A stretch of 64,000 bases of DNA from Ampelocalamus luodianensis. Lineage: Eukaryota; Streptophyta; Magnoliopsida; Poales; Poaceae. How positions within the stretch are numbered: position 1 is the stretch's first letter; every line of letters starts with the position of its first letter. Location: NCBI GenBank assembly GCA_036346255.1, contig CM070627.1, positions 34,494,143 to 34,558,142 of the forward strand, read 5' to 3'. The notes beneath the pieces were generated by a model. That model made no database searches. It was given only the letters and a program-made list of their open reading frames with translations, and had not been told where the DNA came from. The position numbers and the translations under genes were made by a program. Below, in pieces: positions 34,131-46,180 of the stretch.

Positions 34131-35212
34131 TCCTCCTTTTGACCAGTCGAGCCCCCTTTCGACCAGGTAGTCGAGCCTTCTTCCAACCACTTGTATTCAA
34201 GCCTCCTTCCGACCTTGTGATTTCAGATCTTCTGAGAGCTCATTCTCCTTCATTCGAGCTTCGATTCGAGTGATTCAAATCTCTAACTTCTTCTAAATTT
34301 AGTACCTTTCTTTTGGCTCTAGTTTAGTAGTTTCTTTGGATTGGTTTTATTTACTTTCTTTTCGCACGTATAGATTCTGGCGTTTTCGAAGAGTTCTTGG
34401 ACCCAACGTCCTTGACCGAAGCATCCCATCTCTTCAACGAAGGCAAGTCGTAGACCTTTGATCATGTTGTACCCAGTTTACAAAATTATATTGTTTTATA
34501 TCAACATGCATAACTAGTTATATAAAAATAGTTTGAGAAATAACTAAATACCTACTCGACAGTATGACTTCTTGAATAATTGTGATTGACATGTTGACAT
34601 GTACCCTTGGACACCGTAGGTTGGGTAATCTTAGTTGGACATTATTGCAATACCAACATGAGTGTGTATTATGCTTAGTCCTGCTTTAGTTACACGATGT
34701 CTCTCGATCACATGATTTAATGATGTTAAATTTGACTAAGTGATTATGGAATTGTGGCATGTGTTATCGCTAATATTAAAATTTGTTGTGTCATGACAAG
34801 GGTTGCCATTTGGTCAGGTTGAATAAAAAATGATTCCATACTTAGGTGAATGATCGTGCAGTAAAGGGAGTGCAGGAAGCACATTGAGATGAAGATGTTT
34901 CGCCTAAATAGTCACTAAGGACTTAACTTTATGCGCTATTGATCTAGACGATACTGTGCAACCACAAGTCTATTTATGGGGTGGACCAGGCCAACTAATT
35001 AGCAATGCTTTGAGTCAGTTCTATTTGGGTTGATGCATGGCGCAAGAAGGGGCCTGTGTGGCAAATCTTTAGCGAGCAAAACTGAGTCAAAATGGAGCTT
35101 TGTAAAATCCTTGTGATAATCTCTCCTTGATTCACAGGTCTAAGGAAACGTGTGTTATATCAAGCGATTATCTCTTGTGGGTCAAGCTGTACAACCTCTA
35201 CAGAGTGTAAAA

Positions 35213-35224
35213 CTATTCGAATAG
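35213..35224 (+). promoter_or_regulatory. Conserved palindrome CTATTCGAATAG in solo LTR
   Basis: It is preceded by TGTACAACCTCTACAGAG and followed by CCGTATCCTCGGTTATGG. The block is almost the same in LTR X on the other strand. Confidence 0.65.
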
Positions 35225-36983
35225 CCGTATCCTCGGTTATGGACAATGCCTGGTGATTTCACACAAGGGGTAGATTTTTTTTCTCAAAATTGATGTCTTG
35301 GTTGGCAAGAGTGGTTTGGAAAGTGAACAGGGTGTTCACGAGTGGTTTGGGAAGTGAACAGGGTGTTCACGAGTTGTTTCAAAGAAACTTGATTACTTAT
35401 GTATTAACCTTTCAAAATGTGCTTTACAATCTACCTATTGTATCTAATGTCAATACTGTTTTCTGCAAATTAAACATAAAGCTATCCTTGTTAAGCTTTG
35501 CATGAATAATATTTGCATATTGTTCCCTACAACTTGCTGAGTACTTTATGTACTCACGGCTTTACACCCTTTTGTTGATCAGTCGTCGAAGAAGACCCAG
35601 GGAGCACACAGCTCTATGAGGACGACTACTTTGAATACCTTGCGGACTAGGAGACGTCCTCTACTCGATTGCCTGTGTGGCATCTCGAATGGTCTCAACG
35701 AGTTGATTCTGTTCCGCTTCACGTTTACTCTGGTCGTAGATTTGGTCGTGAACCTTGTAGTGCCTCTAGCCCTGCGTGGCAAGCTTTGTAAAAACCTTGA
35801 CCATAAGGTCATTTTTGCTATTATGTATGATTAATTTGTCTGCTTCATTAGCTATTTCGTTGTATGGATATGATTTCATCTATGTTGCAACTGTGCGGAC
35901 TAGCTACTGATCATGTAACTAGTTCAGAATGCACAGAGGGTCCCAAGGTTGCACACTCGGGGTCCCGACAAACATCAAGCGGCGATCATGATGGCGGCAG
36001 TCATATGCGGTCGAGAACACCGGATATGGAGGAATTGGTCAGCGGAGAGGCGACGACCGGAGATGGAGGAGATGAATGAAATCTCGGGCTATGATGATCC
36101 AAGCTCAAAATAGAAAGAGGGAAATTGAAGATTAGGGTGAGAGACACATGGTGACACGATTGATTTGGAGAGAGGCTTACCACGACGGCGGGCAAACGTG
36201 ATGGAACCGGCTCGGGTACCACGGGCGTGGTTGGAGGCGGAGAGGATGAAGTGGCCCCGACGAGGGGAGGCTCGGGAGCTCCGGATGGTGCGCACACCGA
36301 GAAGAGGAAGGAGAGGCGACACTGACGACGCAAAGGGCTCGGCCTGAGAGGCTTCCATGGCGGAGAACGGCGATGTAGAGGCTTGGTGCCGGCTTCGGAG
36401 AGGAAGGCAGCAGGCGATGGCGCACGAGGACTGCTAGCCGCGGCGGCTAGGGCATAGATGGCGGCGGGGTCGGGCGAAGCGGACGCGCACATAGGCGGTG
36501 GCTTTTATAGTGCCTCGGCATGTAATACTCCGAAAGTGCGATAAGCATTTAGTCGGGAGAGAATCAAATGGAGTTACGGGAAGGACCAAATAGAAATTAC
36601 TCAATTCAACAGTTAGAGAGGGGGGATTTCGCTATTTTCATCTCAACTTGGGCCTGGGCCCCGACCCAGGTGGGCTCATGGGTGCCCGGCCAAGGGGGGG
36701 CGCCACCTTCCCCCCCAAACCCTAGCCGCACCCTCCCCCTCCCTCTTTTCCCCACTCCCCCTCCCTTTGGCCGCCGCCCCCCATCTCCTGGTCCCCTCCC
36801 TCCTTGCGCCACCACCACCCCCATTGGTGCTCCCTGCTGCCGGTCTTGGTGCTCCTCGCTGCCGGCCATTGGAGGAAGGAGCAAGGCGAGGGAAGGAGAT
36901 CAACTTCGCGGGGCAAGATCTTCAACCTTCTGCGATTCTAAAAGGGTAACGTCGCGTGTTCTTCGCTCGTTGAGGTCTATTAG

Positions 36984-39900
36984 TGTAACATCCCCATTTT
37001 GGCTTGTGTTTCAAATGTAATAAAATGAGGGTAAATTAAAACTTTTCCTTCATCCTTTTACTCTTGAAACTTTTCTGAAATTCTTGTAAAGGAATTTTGG
37101 GAAATTCAAAATCAAAATCCTCATTTATCTCAAGTCAAAACCTTCTAGGTGAAATCTTATGTCAAACCCTTGGCAATAGTTTTTCCTGGGTTCTAGGGTT
37201 GCTTGGTGACACCTCTGAATTATTTCATAATTTTTGGAAATTAATTGAAATATTTTAGAGGCAAGTCAAACCTTGGTCAAACCTCTGGAATCACCTTCTG
37301 GAATTTCTTGAGAAAATTTCAGTGCAAAAAAATCTCTGGAAATTTTATGAAAGGTTAACCCTAAGGTCAGGAACCTCCAGTTAAAATTTTATAAATTTTG
37401 GAGATGATTTGATACCTCAATTAAATCCCCAAATTTCAGGTTTAAAATCAAAACCTAAATTGATTCTTTGATCGCCTCGGGCTCGAGTCTTTTGACTCGG
37501 CGAGCCACCTGGTTGCGCCGTGCCTTCAAAGTGGTGCGCGCAATCGGGCCGTTCAAGTCTAATCCGACGCCAACATCTAACGAGGTTGGGCTCAACCCAC
37601 TAAAACACTTTGGACTCGAACCACTTTGTGTCATCGGCCGGTGGGGCCACCTGTGTTGTTGGTCATCTTCCTCCTTCCGCGCAGGCGTGCGTCAGACGCC
37701 ATGGCGTGAGAGAGAGGGGTGCCTTGTCACCTCCTTGAGCCCTTTAAACGGCTCCTCTGCGGCACATTAAATGCACGTCGCACCGCCTCGAGTCGCCGAG
37801 CTTACTCGCCCCGTCGCTCCAAGCGACCGTGACGCCTTGTGGGCAAGTCCACCCATGGGCATGTGCTTGTTACTCTTTTCGTTCCTCGACTACTTAAGCC
37901 CCTGTTTTCCTCCACCGGTTTTCTTTACACCCCTTGAGCTCCAGCTTGCACCCTCTCGCTTGCTTCACCAAATCACCAAAACCATCTCGCCGCCATTGTT
38001 GAGTGGAGCTCCTCAGCGCAACCCGTGCTTGATGGTTTTTCTTCCCTTCTCTTTGTTTGATGTGTGCCTCTAACCTCCGGAACAAAACCCTAACTTAATT
38101 GTAGTTGCTTTTCACGAGAGCGGCTCAATTTTGGGGATTTGTTCTTTTACCGTGAGCAACCCTTCTTCCTCACCGCCAGAAGAAGCTTCATTTCCTAATT
38201 CTTTGCTCTGAAGCATATATGAGCTATTGTGGAGTGTTGTGATGACCCGGTCTCACCACGTTGCTCAGTCGTCATATTCACTTCTTCTTCTTGGTGCCGA
38301 CGCCGCTCTTCGTCGCGGAGCCACCTCGACCACCTCCGAGCTCCACCTGCTCGTGTACCCTCCTAGAAGCCTCTAGAAGCTTTGGCACCCAAGTGGGTTG
38401 TTGCGGCTTCGGTCATTCGCATTTCGCCGCTTTGGTCGCCGCGCCATCGCCGACTCGCCGCTCGGGGCACTATTGCCAGTGTGAGTGATACCAATGTGTG
38501 CGCAGTGGTATTGCGGTCCCATTTTGGCCCTTGGTTCGCGCCGCCACGATCGGAGTTGCCGGCGGCGAGCTCGGGACTGCATCGGTCTTTTTGTCGGACG
38601 AAAACGGTAGTGCCGTAATGTCGTTCGGACACAGTAATGACGTTCATTAATGCTAATCATTGTTAATCATGGGTTAGTAATCATTAGCTGTCCTAAACCC
38701 ACCTCCTCAGTCACTTACAGGTGGGCCCGCCGTCCTCAAATCCCCCACTGTGCGCGTGCGTTTAAACTCGGAATGTGACTTAGCGCCAGCGACCGGTGGG
38801 CCCTATTGTCGAGAGTCCCTGCTCAAATCGTGAACGCCCAATCAACCTCACTGCTCGATCTTGGATCCGTGGTCGGATCGTGGGAGCATTTGGGTGTCCG
38901 GCTCCTCAATCCCAGCCCTTCATCGCTTGATCAACGGCCCAGGATGGGCGGGCATCCGCTCGGTCCGATTGCCATCTCGATCTGGACTGTTGGATCTTGA
39001 TCCAACGGTAAGCCTCCGTGGGTGTGCTGTGCGCGCCGTGCGCGTGGGCCGTCCGATCCAGGATCGACGGTCCATAATCAGCCACGTCTTTTCTTTTCGG
39101 TTAAGGGATATAATTTCCTCGGTAAGCTTTATCTTTCCACTGAAAATGTTGTTAAAACTTTAGAAATTCATATCTTTTTCATTGTGGATCCTTTTTGGGT
39201 GATTTCAGTAGTATTAATTTTCTTTTAGGCTAGAGATTAATCTAGAAATATTTCCAGGCCCTGTTAAGAACCAGAAATGTTGGGGATCGATTTTAGCCTT
39301 TTCAGCCTTTATTAAATATTCCAAAAATGTTGTAAAAGCTTAGAAAGTCCATAACTTGTTCTCTGTAAGTCCAAATAGAGCGAACTAAATTTTGTTAATT
39401 TCCTTTAGGGATGAACTTTAGTGAAGGACCAGTTTGCTAGTGGTCTTTGCTACTGATATAAATGATGTCCTAGTTTTAGAACTTAGAAAAATCATAACTA
39501 ATTCGTTATAACTCCAAATGACCTGAAAATTTATATGGATTATCACTATACCAGTAGGTAGCTACCATAAAAGTTTCAGCTTCAAAATCTTTCTAGAAAA
39601 TATTTTTACTACAGTACCTAATTATGGCCGAAAATAGGTGTTTAGGGAATATCTTTTGCACCACAAATCCAAATTAGGTTTTTCCAGTTTCTATGTCTAG
39701 GTATATTCGTATTTTGCCGTGTGTATAAATTTCGTCGCATTTGGATCATTTTTGCTTGCTCTTTCGTTTAAGTGTTGCTCGTCTTATCGGTTGTTTTCGC
39801 TCTTTCGCTTAGGCTTCGACATTTGCGGTAACCCCGAGAGTGATCCTCAGCAACCCCTTGAGCAACAGCAGCCAGGCAAGCAGTTTGATCATTTCCCATT

Positions 39901-41484
39901 GATCCCATTACTTTTAAAGTCTAATATTTTGTTTAACTTCTATGTATGCATTGCTATTTTGTTGTTAAATTGATTAGTTAGACCTCTAGTTGCATAATCT
40001 GTAGGTAAATGGTTATCCTCTACTACCTAAGCCTAGGTTATTTGCTGTGGTTAGAGTTCGATGGATGAACTCTTATCACTTAGTAGATTACGAATGAATA
40101 TTGCTTAGCCATGCCTAGTTATCGGTAGTATTGGGCGATCATCGACTTAGTCGATGATCTTGATCACACAAATACTTATACTACTTCATTATGTCCAACC
40201 CTTGTGTTTTATTGATTTACAAATCAAAAACTGAAAACAAAACTATATCTTGACTTGGGCACAATGGTATGTTGATGTGATCTGTTGGGTGTGTTGGAAT
40301 GGTGCCTAAGTCCCTAAGGACCGAGTTACTTGTGTCACTAAGCCAGCGCTTATTGCGTGCTAACCACACGAGGGGATATGGAACCTCTCTTGACTAAGTA
40401 CTTTGGGAGGTGTTAATTATGAGCTGGTTGGTGGGTGTGTTCTGTGTGTGTGTGTGTTTGTGGTGTTGGAGGAGCATTAGCAGCCGGTTAGGGCTGTCTA
40501 ATGTGTCCTTCTCCGTGGGTTGCGGCTCTTAATTAGCATCGCCCATTGGAAAGCGCCTTGTTAGACTTAGCCATGCCCGCATACCAAAGGAAGTGTGCTA
40601 ACCGTGGTGGTGGAAAGGCGGTCTATCGTGTGGGTACATTGGTACACCCTGCAGGTTAAAACTATTCGAATAGCCTCGCCCTAGGTTATGGACATGCTTG
40701 GTAAGGTCGTGCAAGAACTAGACTACAACCTTTTAAAAACTTAAACTTGACATGGGTGGTATGAAGGGTACTTCATGCTATTGTTGTGGTGACTATGGGT
40801 TAGTCACTTCTAGGTTGGTGTTGTCCTCTATCTATTGTTATTATTGTCTCTCTTTATTTGAACAATAAAAGTTAATTACAAACTTGCTTTGAATCTATTA
40901 CCTTATTGCAAATGAAAACTTGCTTTATCTTGAAAATAAGTCCGAGCTTCATCCACTTAAATAAAGCTTGCATGTAGTTAATTATAGTTCGTTATCTCAC
41001 ACGTCAGTCTTGCGAGTACAAAAACAAGTTTTGTACTCATCCGCTTGCTTAATATTAATTGTTGCAGAGGAAGAAGGTGAGCCCCAAGGGCCTCACTTTT
41101 GTGAGTGTGTTGCGGCACTGTTTGGGACGATTAGCTTGGCGGTCCGGTTGGTTGCCTTGTGGGTAAAGGCACACCGATTGGCTTTTGTTTATCGCCATCT
41201 TATGACCATTTTGCTTCCGCTGTGTATTTACTTATTTGTATGACTGTTGGTCGGTCAGCCTCTCTTTTGTAATAACTCTCTTTATATTATCTATGTCTTT
41301 CAGTTGTTGCTTTTGCTTCGGCTCTATGTGTATGAATGGAATTGATGCATAATTTTTGTAACGGGGTGTGTATATTGCAATTCTGGGAAGTATACATATC
41401 TCGAGGCTTGGTTTATTTGATTTGTACTGTTAGGACCAAGTGGATGGTTAAACAGTACAAGCCGAATAAACCGGGGTCCTCACA
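36984..41484 (+). mobile_element. Solo LTR (4.5 kb), innermost insertion
   Basis: It starts TGTAACATCCCC, ends GGGGTCCTCACA, and is flanked by ATTAG (36979-36983) and GTTAG (41485-41489), one mismatch. It contains a short acidic reading FDICGNPESDPQQP (39810 on) like those in the other long LTRs, and the conserved palindrome at 40662. There is no coding interior. It is the deepest layer of the nest (Y, X, 36521 LTR, this LTR). Confidence 0.75.
40662..40673 (+). promoter_or_regulatory. Conserved palindrome CTATTCGAATAG in innermost LTR
   Basis: The context AAAACTATTCGAATAGCC, followed by TAGGTTATGGACATGCT, matches the blocks at 31231 and 35213. The surrounding LTR sequence is otherwise divergent. 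Confidence 0.65.
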
Positions 41485-42482
41485 GTTAGTTGCAATTGAT
41501 TTCGTTTTGGTAGATTGAGTCTCGTCATCTGTTAGGTCGCGTTCTGTCCAGTAGATTGGACGATGGTTTTCATGTTGATAGAGGCAGAATCTGGGAATCC
41601 AATCTCTTAGAGATAGTTGGGTTATGTTCATATCTTTAAGTTGCCGCCAAGAACGCCCAAATCCGATTAACGGTCTGAGAGTTATGAATTTTTCAGTATC
41701 GCTGTCCTGCTGATCTGCCAGCTTTCGGGCAGGCAGATTGTAGGAAACTGGATAAAACTATTAGATAAAGTGGAAATCAGAGGATCTCGTTATAACAAAA
41801 AATGTAGGTAATTTCCATAAATTTTCAGAGAGATAAAGAACGTAAGATTTGGACTTTCGTAGCAAAAGTTATAGTGGTTTTAGTGTACTGTCTAGAAAAC
41901 CGACGTGAATATTGATGTCTTTTAATTTTGCTTGGTAGGGGCATTAGATGGCTGATTTAGAGGGGCCCCTCAACTAGGTTTAGGTGGGGATTTTGCTAAG
42001 CTTTAAATTGAGTCCAAGAACATCTCATTTGGACTCCTGTACTAAACGTTATGAATTTTAGAACGTGACTGTCCACAGAGGGGACAGAACAATATTTAGA
42101 AATTGGAGTTGGGTTCGCGCTAAAGGAACTATTGCGAGTTCGTGTTTACTCTTATAGTTTGTTTGGTCCATTTCTGTTGTCTTAACATTCTCTTAAATGA
42201 ATTTTTAGGTGGGGGATTGGTTCCGGAGGCGGCACCCTCTTCGCGTCCTTCGTTCCCGCACGGTTGAGGCAAGTGCATTGTTTGTACCTTATTTGTGATT
42301 GCTTGGACATGAATGCGTATTTGTTACATGTTAGTGTTGTATGACTGTTGGCAAGTGTGCATAATAAGAATGGTGAATGTTTAAATTATGGCTATGCTTT
42401 ATTCACGAATGTCGTTATTGTCTATGGTACTTTGATGATGAATAGAGGTGGTACATATGCATATTGGTATCATGTTGAGGCC

Positions 42483-42682
42483 TGGTCTTGTGATGACCAA
42501 GCATGCACATCTTTGAGGTCCCCGTCATGTATATGACGGGCTTGAGGTCCCCACACTTGTGGAGTGTGGGCTTGAGGTCCCCAATACTTGCGGAGTATTG
42601 GGCAATTGGTCCCTGCGCTTGCGAGCACAGGCATGGGTATGCAACGACGGTTGCATACTTTGCATTACCGATAAAATGCAAA
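42483..42682. repeat. Array of seven consecutive hairpins, nearly all with different arms
   Basis: In order: TGGTC/GACCA (42483-42499); CCCGTCAT/ATGACGGG (42521-42540, loop GTAT); CCCACACT/AGTGTGGG (42550-42570, loop TGTGG); CCCAATACT/AGTATTGGG (42580-42602, loop TGCGG); CCTGCGCT/AGCACAGG (about 42612-42631, one mismatch); GTATGCAAC/GTTGCATAC (42637-42658, loop GACG); TTTGCAT/ATGCAAA (42659-42682). CTTGAGGTCC or a variant links the first units. All coordinates are read directly from the sequence. Confidence 0.92.
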
Positions 42683-43780
42683 AAGAGATAAAGAGAAGGA
42701 ATCCTTGAGCATTGCATATGCATGTGGAATGATTTAATGTCATGCTTCTGAAAATGGATACTGATGTGATGATTTGAATTATGTTCTTTTATATGTACTT
42801 GCTGAGTCTGTGGACTCACTCTTGCTTTCTTTGTTGTTTTAGGTACCCAAAGCAAGAACGGCATGTATGGGAGGGAGTAGCACTATGATCACACGCACAC
42901 TGCCATGAACCTTAATTCTCAGACTATGCCTTAATAATTAAGCAACTGCTTAAAGGATTCATCATGATTATGTTTCCGCGTTGATTTATTTCTAATAATG
43001 ATGAGTAGCATAGTTGGATGTTTGAGGATTTGTTTAGTTGATTAGCAAGTTCCTGATCGCTTATTGATGATTTTGAATGTTGCAATATTTAGTTATAAAA
43101 CCCTTTTATCTGTTGAAACCCCTGTGAAGTTAGAAATATAAAGGAGGTTCTGTCGAAATTTAGTAAATTGTCTTAGCTTATATTTGTGTAAGGTTACCTT
43201 AGTAGCATTCCAGGCTCGTGTAGGGCTGGGGTGTTACACGGCGTGCGTGTGGGAGGTGGACTCCAAGGCAGCAACGCGGCAGTGTCCTGGATGCGCACGA
43301 GAATAGCAGCGAGCGCGTTGAGAGAGGTGGCTCGAGCTGACATGCGAGCCCGATGCGCTAGGGTTCGGTGGTGTGGGGCTGGGCTGGTGGTGTGGCGTGA
43401 CTTGGATGAAGGAGAGAGGAGGCAGGCTGAGGTGGAGAGGAAGTGAAGTGGGTCGGAGCAAATTCAGCCTACGAGGAAAAAGGATTTTAGAATGATTTTC
43501 CGATTTAAGAAATGAATGAAAATTCAAAAGAGCTCAAATAAATTGCAAATAAATTCAGAAAAAATCCAAGAAAATACCAGAAAATTCCTTGAAACACAAG
43601 GAACCCAACTAAAACTATTTTTCTTAAATTTGATGTTTAGAATAGTCAAATTAAATATTTTTAATTTAGGAAAATTCTCAATTAAGCTTTATTAATTCAA
43701 TTAAAATTGATGAAATTTTTCAGGGACCTAAACTACTCAAAAGATTTTTGAAAAGTCGAATTTTGGGATGTTACATTAGT

Positions 43781-44430
43781 GGCCTAAAAGTTTAATTAAA
43801 TGGCATACTTTGAGGTCTCTCTTGTAGAAGATTCTAGGACCACCCCAGCCCGTGAGCCACTTAAAGTAAGTGACCCGTCAAAGTACATCATCCACTAGTC
43901 GTGGGAATAGTACTCGAGATCCTAAACAGGCTCAGGATTTATCCATTCGGCGACAAAGTCTGCCAAGATCTAGGATTTAATGGTCGTTCGGAACATGAAA
44001 TGGAAGTCGAACTCCCCAAGTTCTACTGACCATGTTGCCATGCATTCTGCTACTTCCTTGTTCTAGAGGACCACTCCTAAGGGAAACTCAGACGACACAA
44101 TTATCTTGTGCGTCTGAAAATAATGCCATAGTTTCCTCAAAGACATGAGGAGGGCATATAGAAGTTTTTGGACCTGAGGGTAGCGCTCCTTAGGCCCGTG
44201 TAAAACTTCACTTACGTAGTAAGCTGGTCATTGGATGTTTTCACGTTCTACAACCAGTACCGCGCTCACTGCTTGTGGCATGGCAGCTAGATAAATTAAA
44301 AGCATCTCTTCTAGTTTTAGAGAAACCAAAACAGGAACACTCGTAAGATACCTCTTGATATCCTCAAAGGCAGCGTTTGCCTCTTCTCTCCACTCGAAAC
44401 CCTCGTGCTTTCTTAGAAGTTTGAAGAAAG
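43781..44430 (-). pseudogene. RT-linked RNase H and start of second RNase H of Y
   Basis: Reading right to left: ANAAFEDIKRYL (44385-44350), LAAMPQAVSAVLV, YYVSEVLHGPKERYPQV and MSLRKLWHYFQ, then WMMYFDGSLTLSGS (43900-43850), the first strand of the archaeal RNase H with its catalytic FD. A stop precedes PAYYVSEV and others follow. The second RNase H is cut by the insertion of X at 43776. Confidence 0.85.
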
Positions 44431-45160
44431 ATAGTCATTTTTCTCCCAGTTGTGCGATGAAACGACTTAAAGCCGCCATGCACCCTGTGAGTTTCTGGAC
44501 TTCTTTCTTCATGGATTTAAAGCCGCTATTTGAACAATGGCCTTTATCTTTTCAGGATTTGCTTTGATTCCTCGTATAGAGACTAAGAATCCAAGCAATT
44601 TTCCTGAAGAGACTCCAAACACACACTTCTTAGGATTGAGTTTCAAGCGGTGCTTTCTGAGGTTGTCGAATGTTTCTTGCAAGTCAAAAATATGATTAAG
44701 TTGCTTGATGCTTTTTACGACTAGATCATCAACATAGGCTTCCAAATTTCAGCCTAGTTAAGGTGAAAAAGTCGATTGCATCAAGCGTTGAAACGAAACG
44801 CCAGCATTTTTTTTAGACCAAATGACATTTTAACATAACAAAATATTCCAAATGGTGTAATAAATGCAGTCTTTTCTTCATCTTCTAGACACACATTAAT
44901 ACTTCACAACCAGTAGTAGAATCCCACAACTGATTGATACGAGGTAAAGGGAAATCATCTTTTGGACAAGCTTTATTGAGATTAGTGAAGTCTACACACA
45001 TACGCCACTTGCCAGTAGACTTCCTAACCATTACAGGGTTGGCCAACCACTCTTGGTGGTCGACTTCCCTTATGAAGCATGCCTTAAGTAGCTCGTCCAA
45101 TTCTGATCTAATAGCATCTCACCGATTAGGTGCGAACCTCCGTAATTTTTGTTTTACGGG
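44430..45160 (-). pseudogene. Reverse transcriptase of Y
   Basis: The frame 45100-44885 holds MDELLKACFIREVDHQE, WRMCVDFTNLNKAC and DDFPLPRINQL. The frame 44745-44509 holds the catalytic MEAYVDDLVVKS and KLNPKKCVFGV. Between them (44880-44750) the sequence is damaged and the first Asp motif (LDAYSG) is lost. The C-terminal part (GCMAALSRFIAQLGEK) is at about 44490-44430. It is more complete than W's RT but not functional. Confidence 0.87.
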
Positions 45161-45584
45161 TTTCATGTCAGGCCGTAACGCTAGTCTATGCTCGATCACC
45201 TCCCTGGGGACTCCGAGTATGTCGGATGCTTGCCACACAAAGACATTTGTGTTAGCTCGAAGAAAAGTGATGAGGGCGTCTTCCTATTTGGGGTCGGAAG
45301 TATTCCCGATGCGAACGGTCTTCGAGGGCACCTTTGGATCCAGAGGAACCTCTTTGACCTGGTCATTCAGCTTTGGTGTAGCTTTAGGCTTCGACTACTT
45401 GGTCAAAAGCTGCCCCTTGTTTTCTTCTCGAGTTGGTATCTGGCAAACCATCTCAAGGGATCGACGGTCACACGTATGCGCCATCTTTTTATTACAGTGA
45501 ATTGTCTTTACTCCTTTGGGACCTGGCATGTTAAGACATTAATACACATAATGAGTAGCCATTAAGAATTTTTTCAAAGTTGGT
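45160..45584 (-). other. Linker between protease and RT of Y
   Basis: Broken minus-strand frames correspond to W 4780-5150 (Lys/Pro-rich, with DVFVWQASDIL-like remains). No separate domain is recognised. Hydrophobic plus-strand frames here are shadows. Confidence 0.6.
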
Positions 45585-46084
45585 CATCCGAGTATGGCGT
45601 TATATGCCATATCGAAATCGACCACCTCAAAGGAGATTTTCTCTATCCTGAAATTGCTTGGAGAATCAAATGTTAAAAGAAGAGAAACTTGGCCAATAGG
45701 TTTGGCTGAAGACCCTGGTACAATTCCATGAAAAGAGTATCGTACCGGTCTTACCTTGGTCATGGGTACTTGCATCTCGTCTAGGGCACCCGTAAACAAG
45801 ATGTCTAACGAGCTGGCACCATCAACTAACACCCAATTTACTCGACAGTTGTTGATGGTGGGCTCGACCATAATCGGAAACTGACTTGGTCGAGTAGAAG
45901 GGATTGGGCAGTCACCTTTCTCAAAAGAGATGGTGACTTCCGACCAGTTCGACAATTTATTGACATGAGGAGGGTCAATGGAGTTCACCTCGTGTTCAGC
46001 AGACTTAAGCTGTCGTTTTGACTCGTATGCCAATGAACCCCTATAGATATGCTTGATGGTATTCTTTGGATCCTGGAATGGCAT
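45584..46084 (-). pseudogene. Aspartic protease of Y
   Basis: A 166-codon open frame contains IKHIYRGSLAYESKRQ, then TISFEKGDCPIP, the active-site motif VLVDGASSLDILF, and near the end VVDFDMAYNAILG, a typical protease-domain ending of gypsy polyproteins. This is the best preserved protease of the two family members. It would mature the gag-pol polyprotein. Confidence 0.87.
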
Positions 46085-46180
46085 CTCCTCATCGTCCGAC
46101 TGCTTACGACCACTCGCTTGCCCTACCTGCTCGAGAATAGAAAGTGGTCCTTTGTCGGTCTAATAGTCCTCAAGTTTTCG

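Larger units (their letters stand above)
32412..35970 (+). mobile_element. Solo LTR (3.56 kb) nested in X
   Basis: It starts TGTAACATCCTAATTTTC, ends GGGGTCCCGACA, and is flanked by AACAT (32407-32411 and 35971-35975). It has no coding interior or primer-binding site. It has TCTATAAATAGAG (33041-33053), a hairpin array (33767-34130), an acidic segment (34376-34450), the conserved palindrome block (35190-35250) and a 31-bp tandem repeat (35309-35370). Its ends match those of X, so they belong to related families. Confidence 0.88.
36521..43238 (+). mobile_element. Solo LTR (about 2.2 kb of own sequence) nested in X
   Basis: It starts TGTAATACTCCG at 36521, ends GGGGTGTTACA at 43238, and is flanked by CGGCA and CGGCG, a 5-bp TSD with one change. 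It is interrupted by the solo LTR 36984-41484. The second part contains the seven-hairpin array at 42483-42682. No coding interior was found. The GC-rich 36650-36930 frames are not recognised. Confidence 0.75.
24783..43775 (-). mobile_element. Solo LTR X with three nested insertions
   Basis: On the minus strand X starts TGTAACATCCC at 43775 and ends GGGTCCCGACA at 24783. It is flanked by TTAGT (24778-24782 and 43776-43780), inside Y's second RNase H. Its own sequence survives as 43775-43239, 36520-35976, 32411-31907 and 26910-24783, about 3.7 kb, and these pieces read on smoothly across each inserted element. There is no internal coding sequence, so it is a solo LTR left by LTR-LTR recombination. 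A minus-strand TATA box (ACTATAAAAGCC, 36503-36514) lies in its second piece. Confidence 0.85.

Noticed and set aside
33391..34190. Several long minus-strand frames rich in Lys, Arg, Glu (repeating RRKKDSTTRRG-like units)
   Set aside because: They are translations of the 36-bp hairpin array and CT-rich spacers in a solo LTR; several overlapping frames are open for the same reason.
24783..35970. One element bounded by TGTCGGGACC and GGTCCCGACA as terminal inverted repeats
   Set aside because: The two ends are 3' LTR ends of two related LTRs in opposite orientation; each has its own TSD (TTAGT and AACAT).
36001..36930. GC-rich frames of 60-163 codons on both strands
   Set aside because: They lie in promoter/leader parts of LTRs X and 36521-43238, are Pro/Ala/Arg-rich in all frames, and resemble no protein.
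42483..42682. CRISPR-like array
   Set aside because: The linker is short and degraded, the intervening sequences are palindromes rather than unique spacers, and the setting is a plant LTR.
36984..43238. A single 6.25-kb element with ends TGTAACA and TGTTACA
   Set aside because: Flanks do not match (ATTAG and CGGCG). Splitting it into two nested solo LTRs gives near-perfect TSDs for each.
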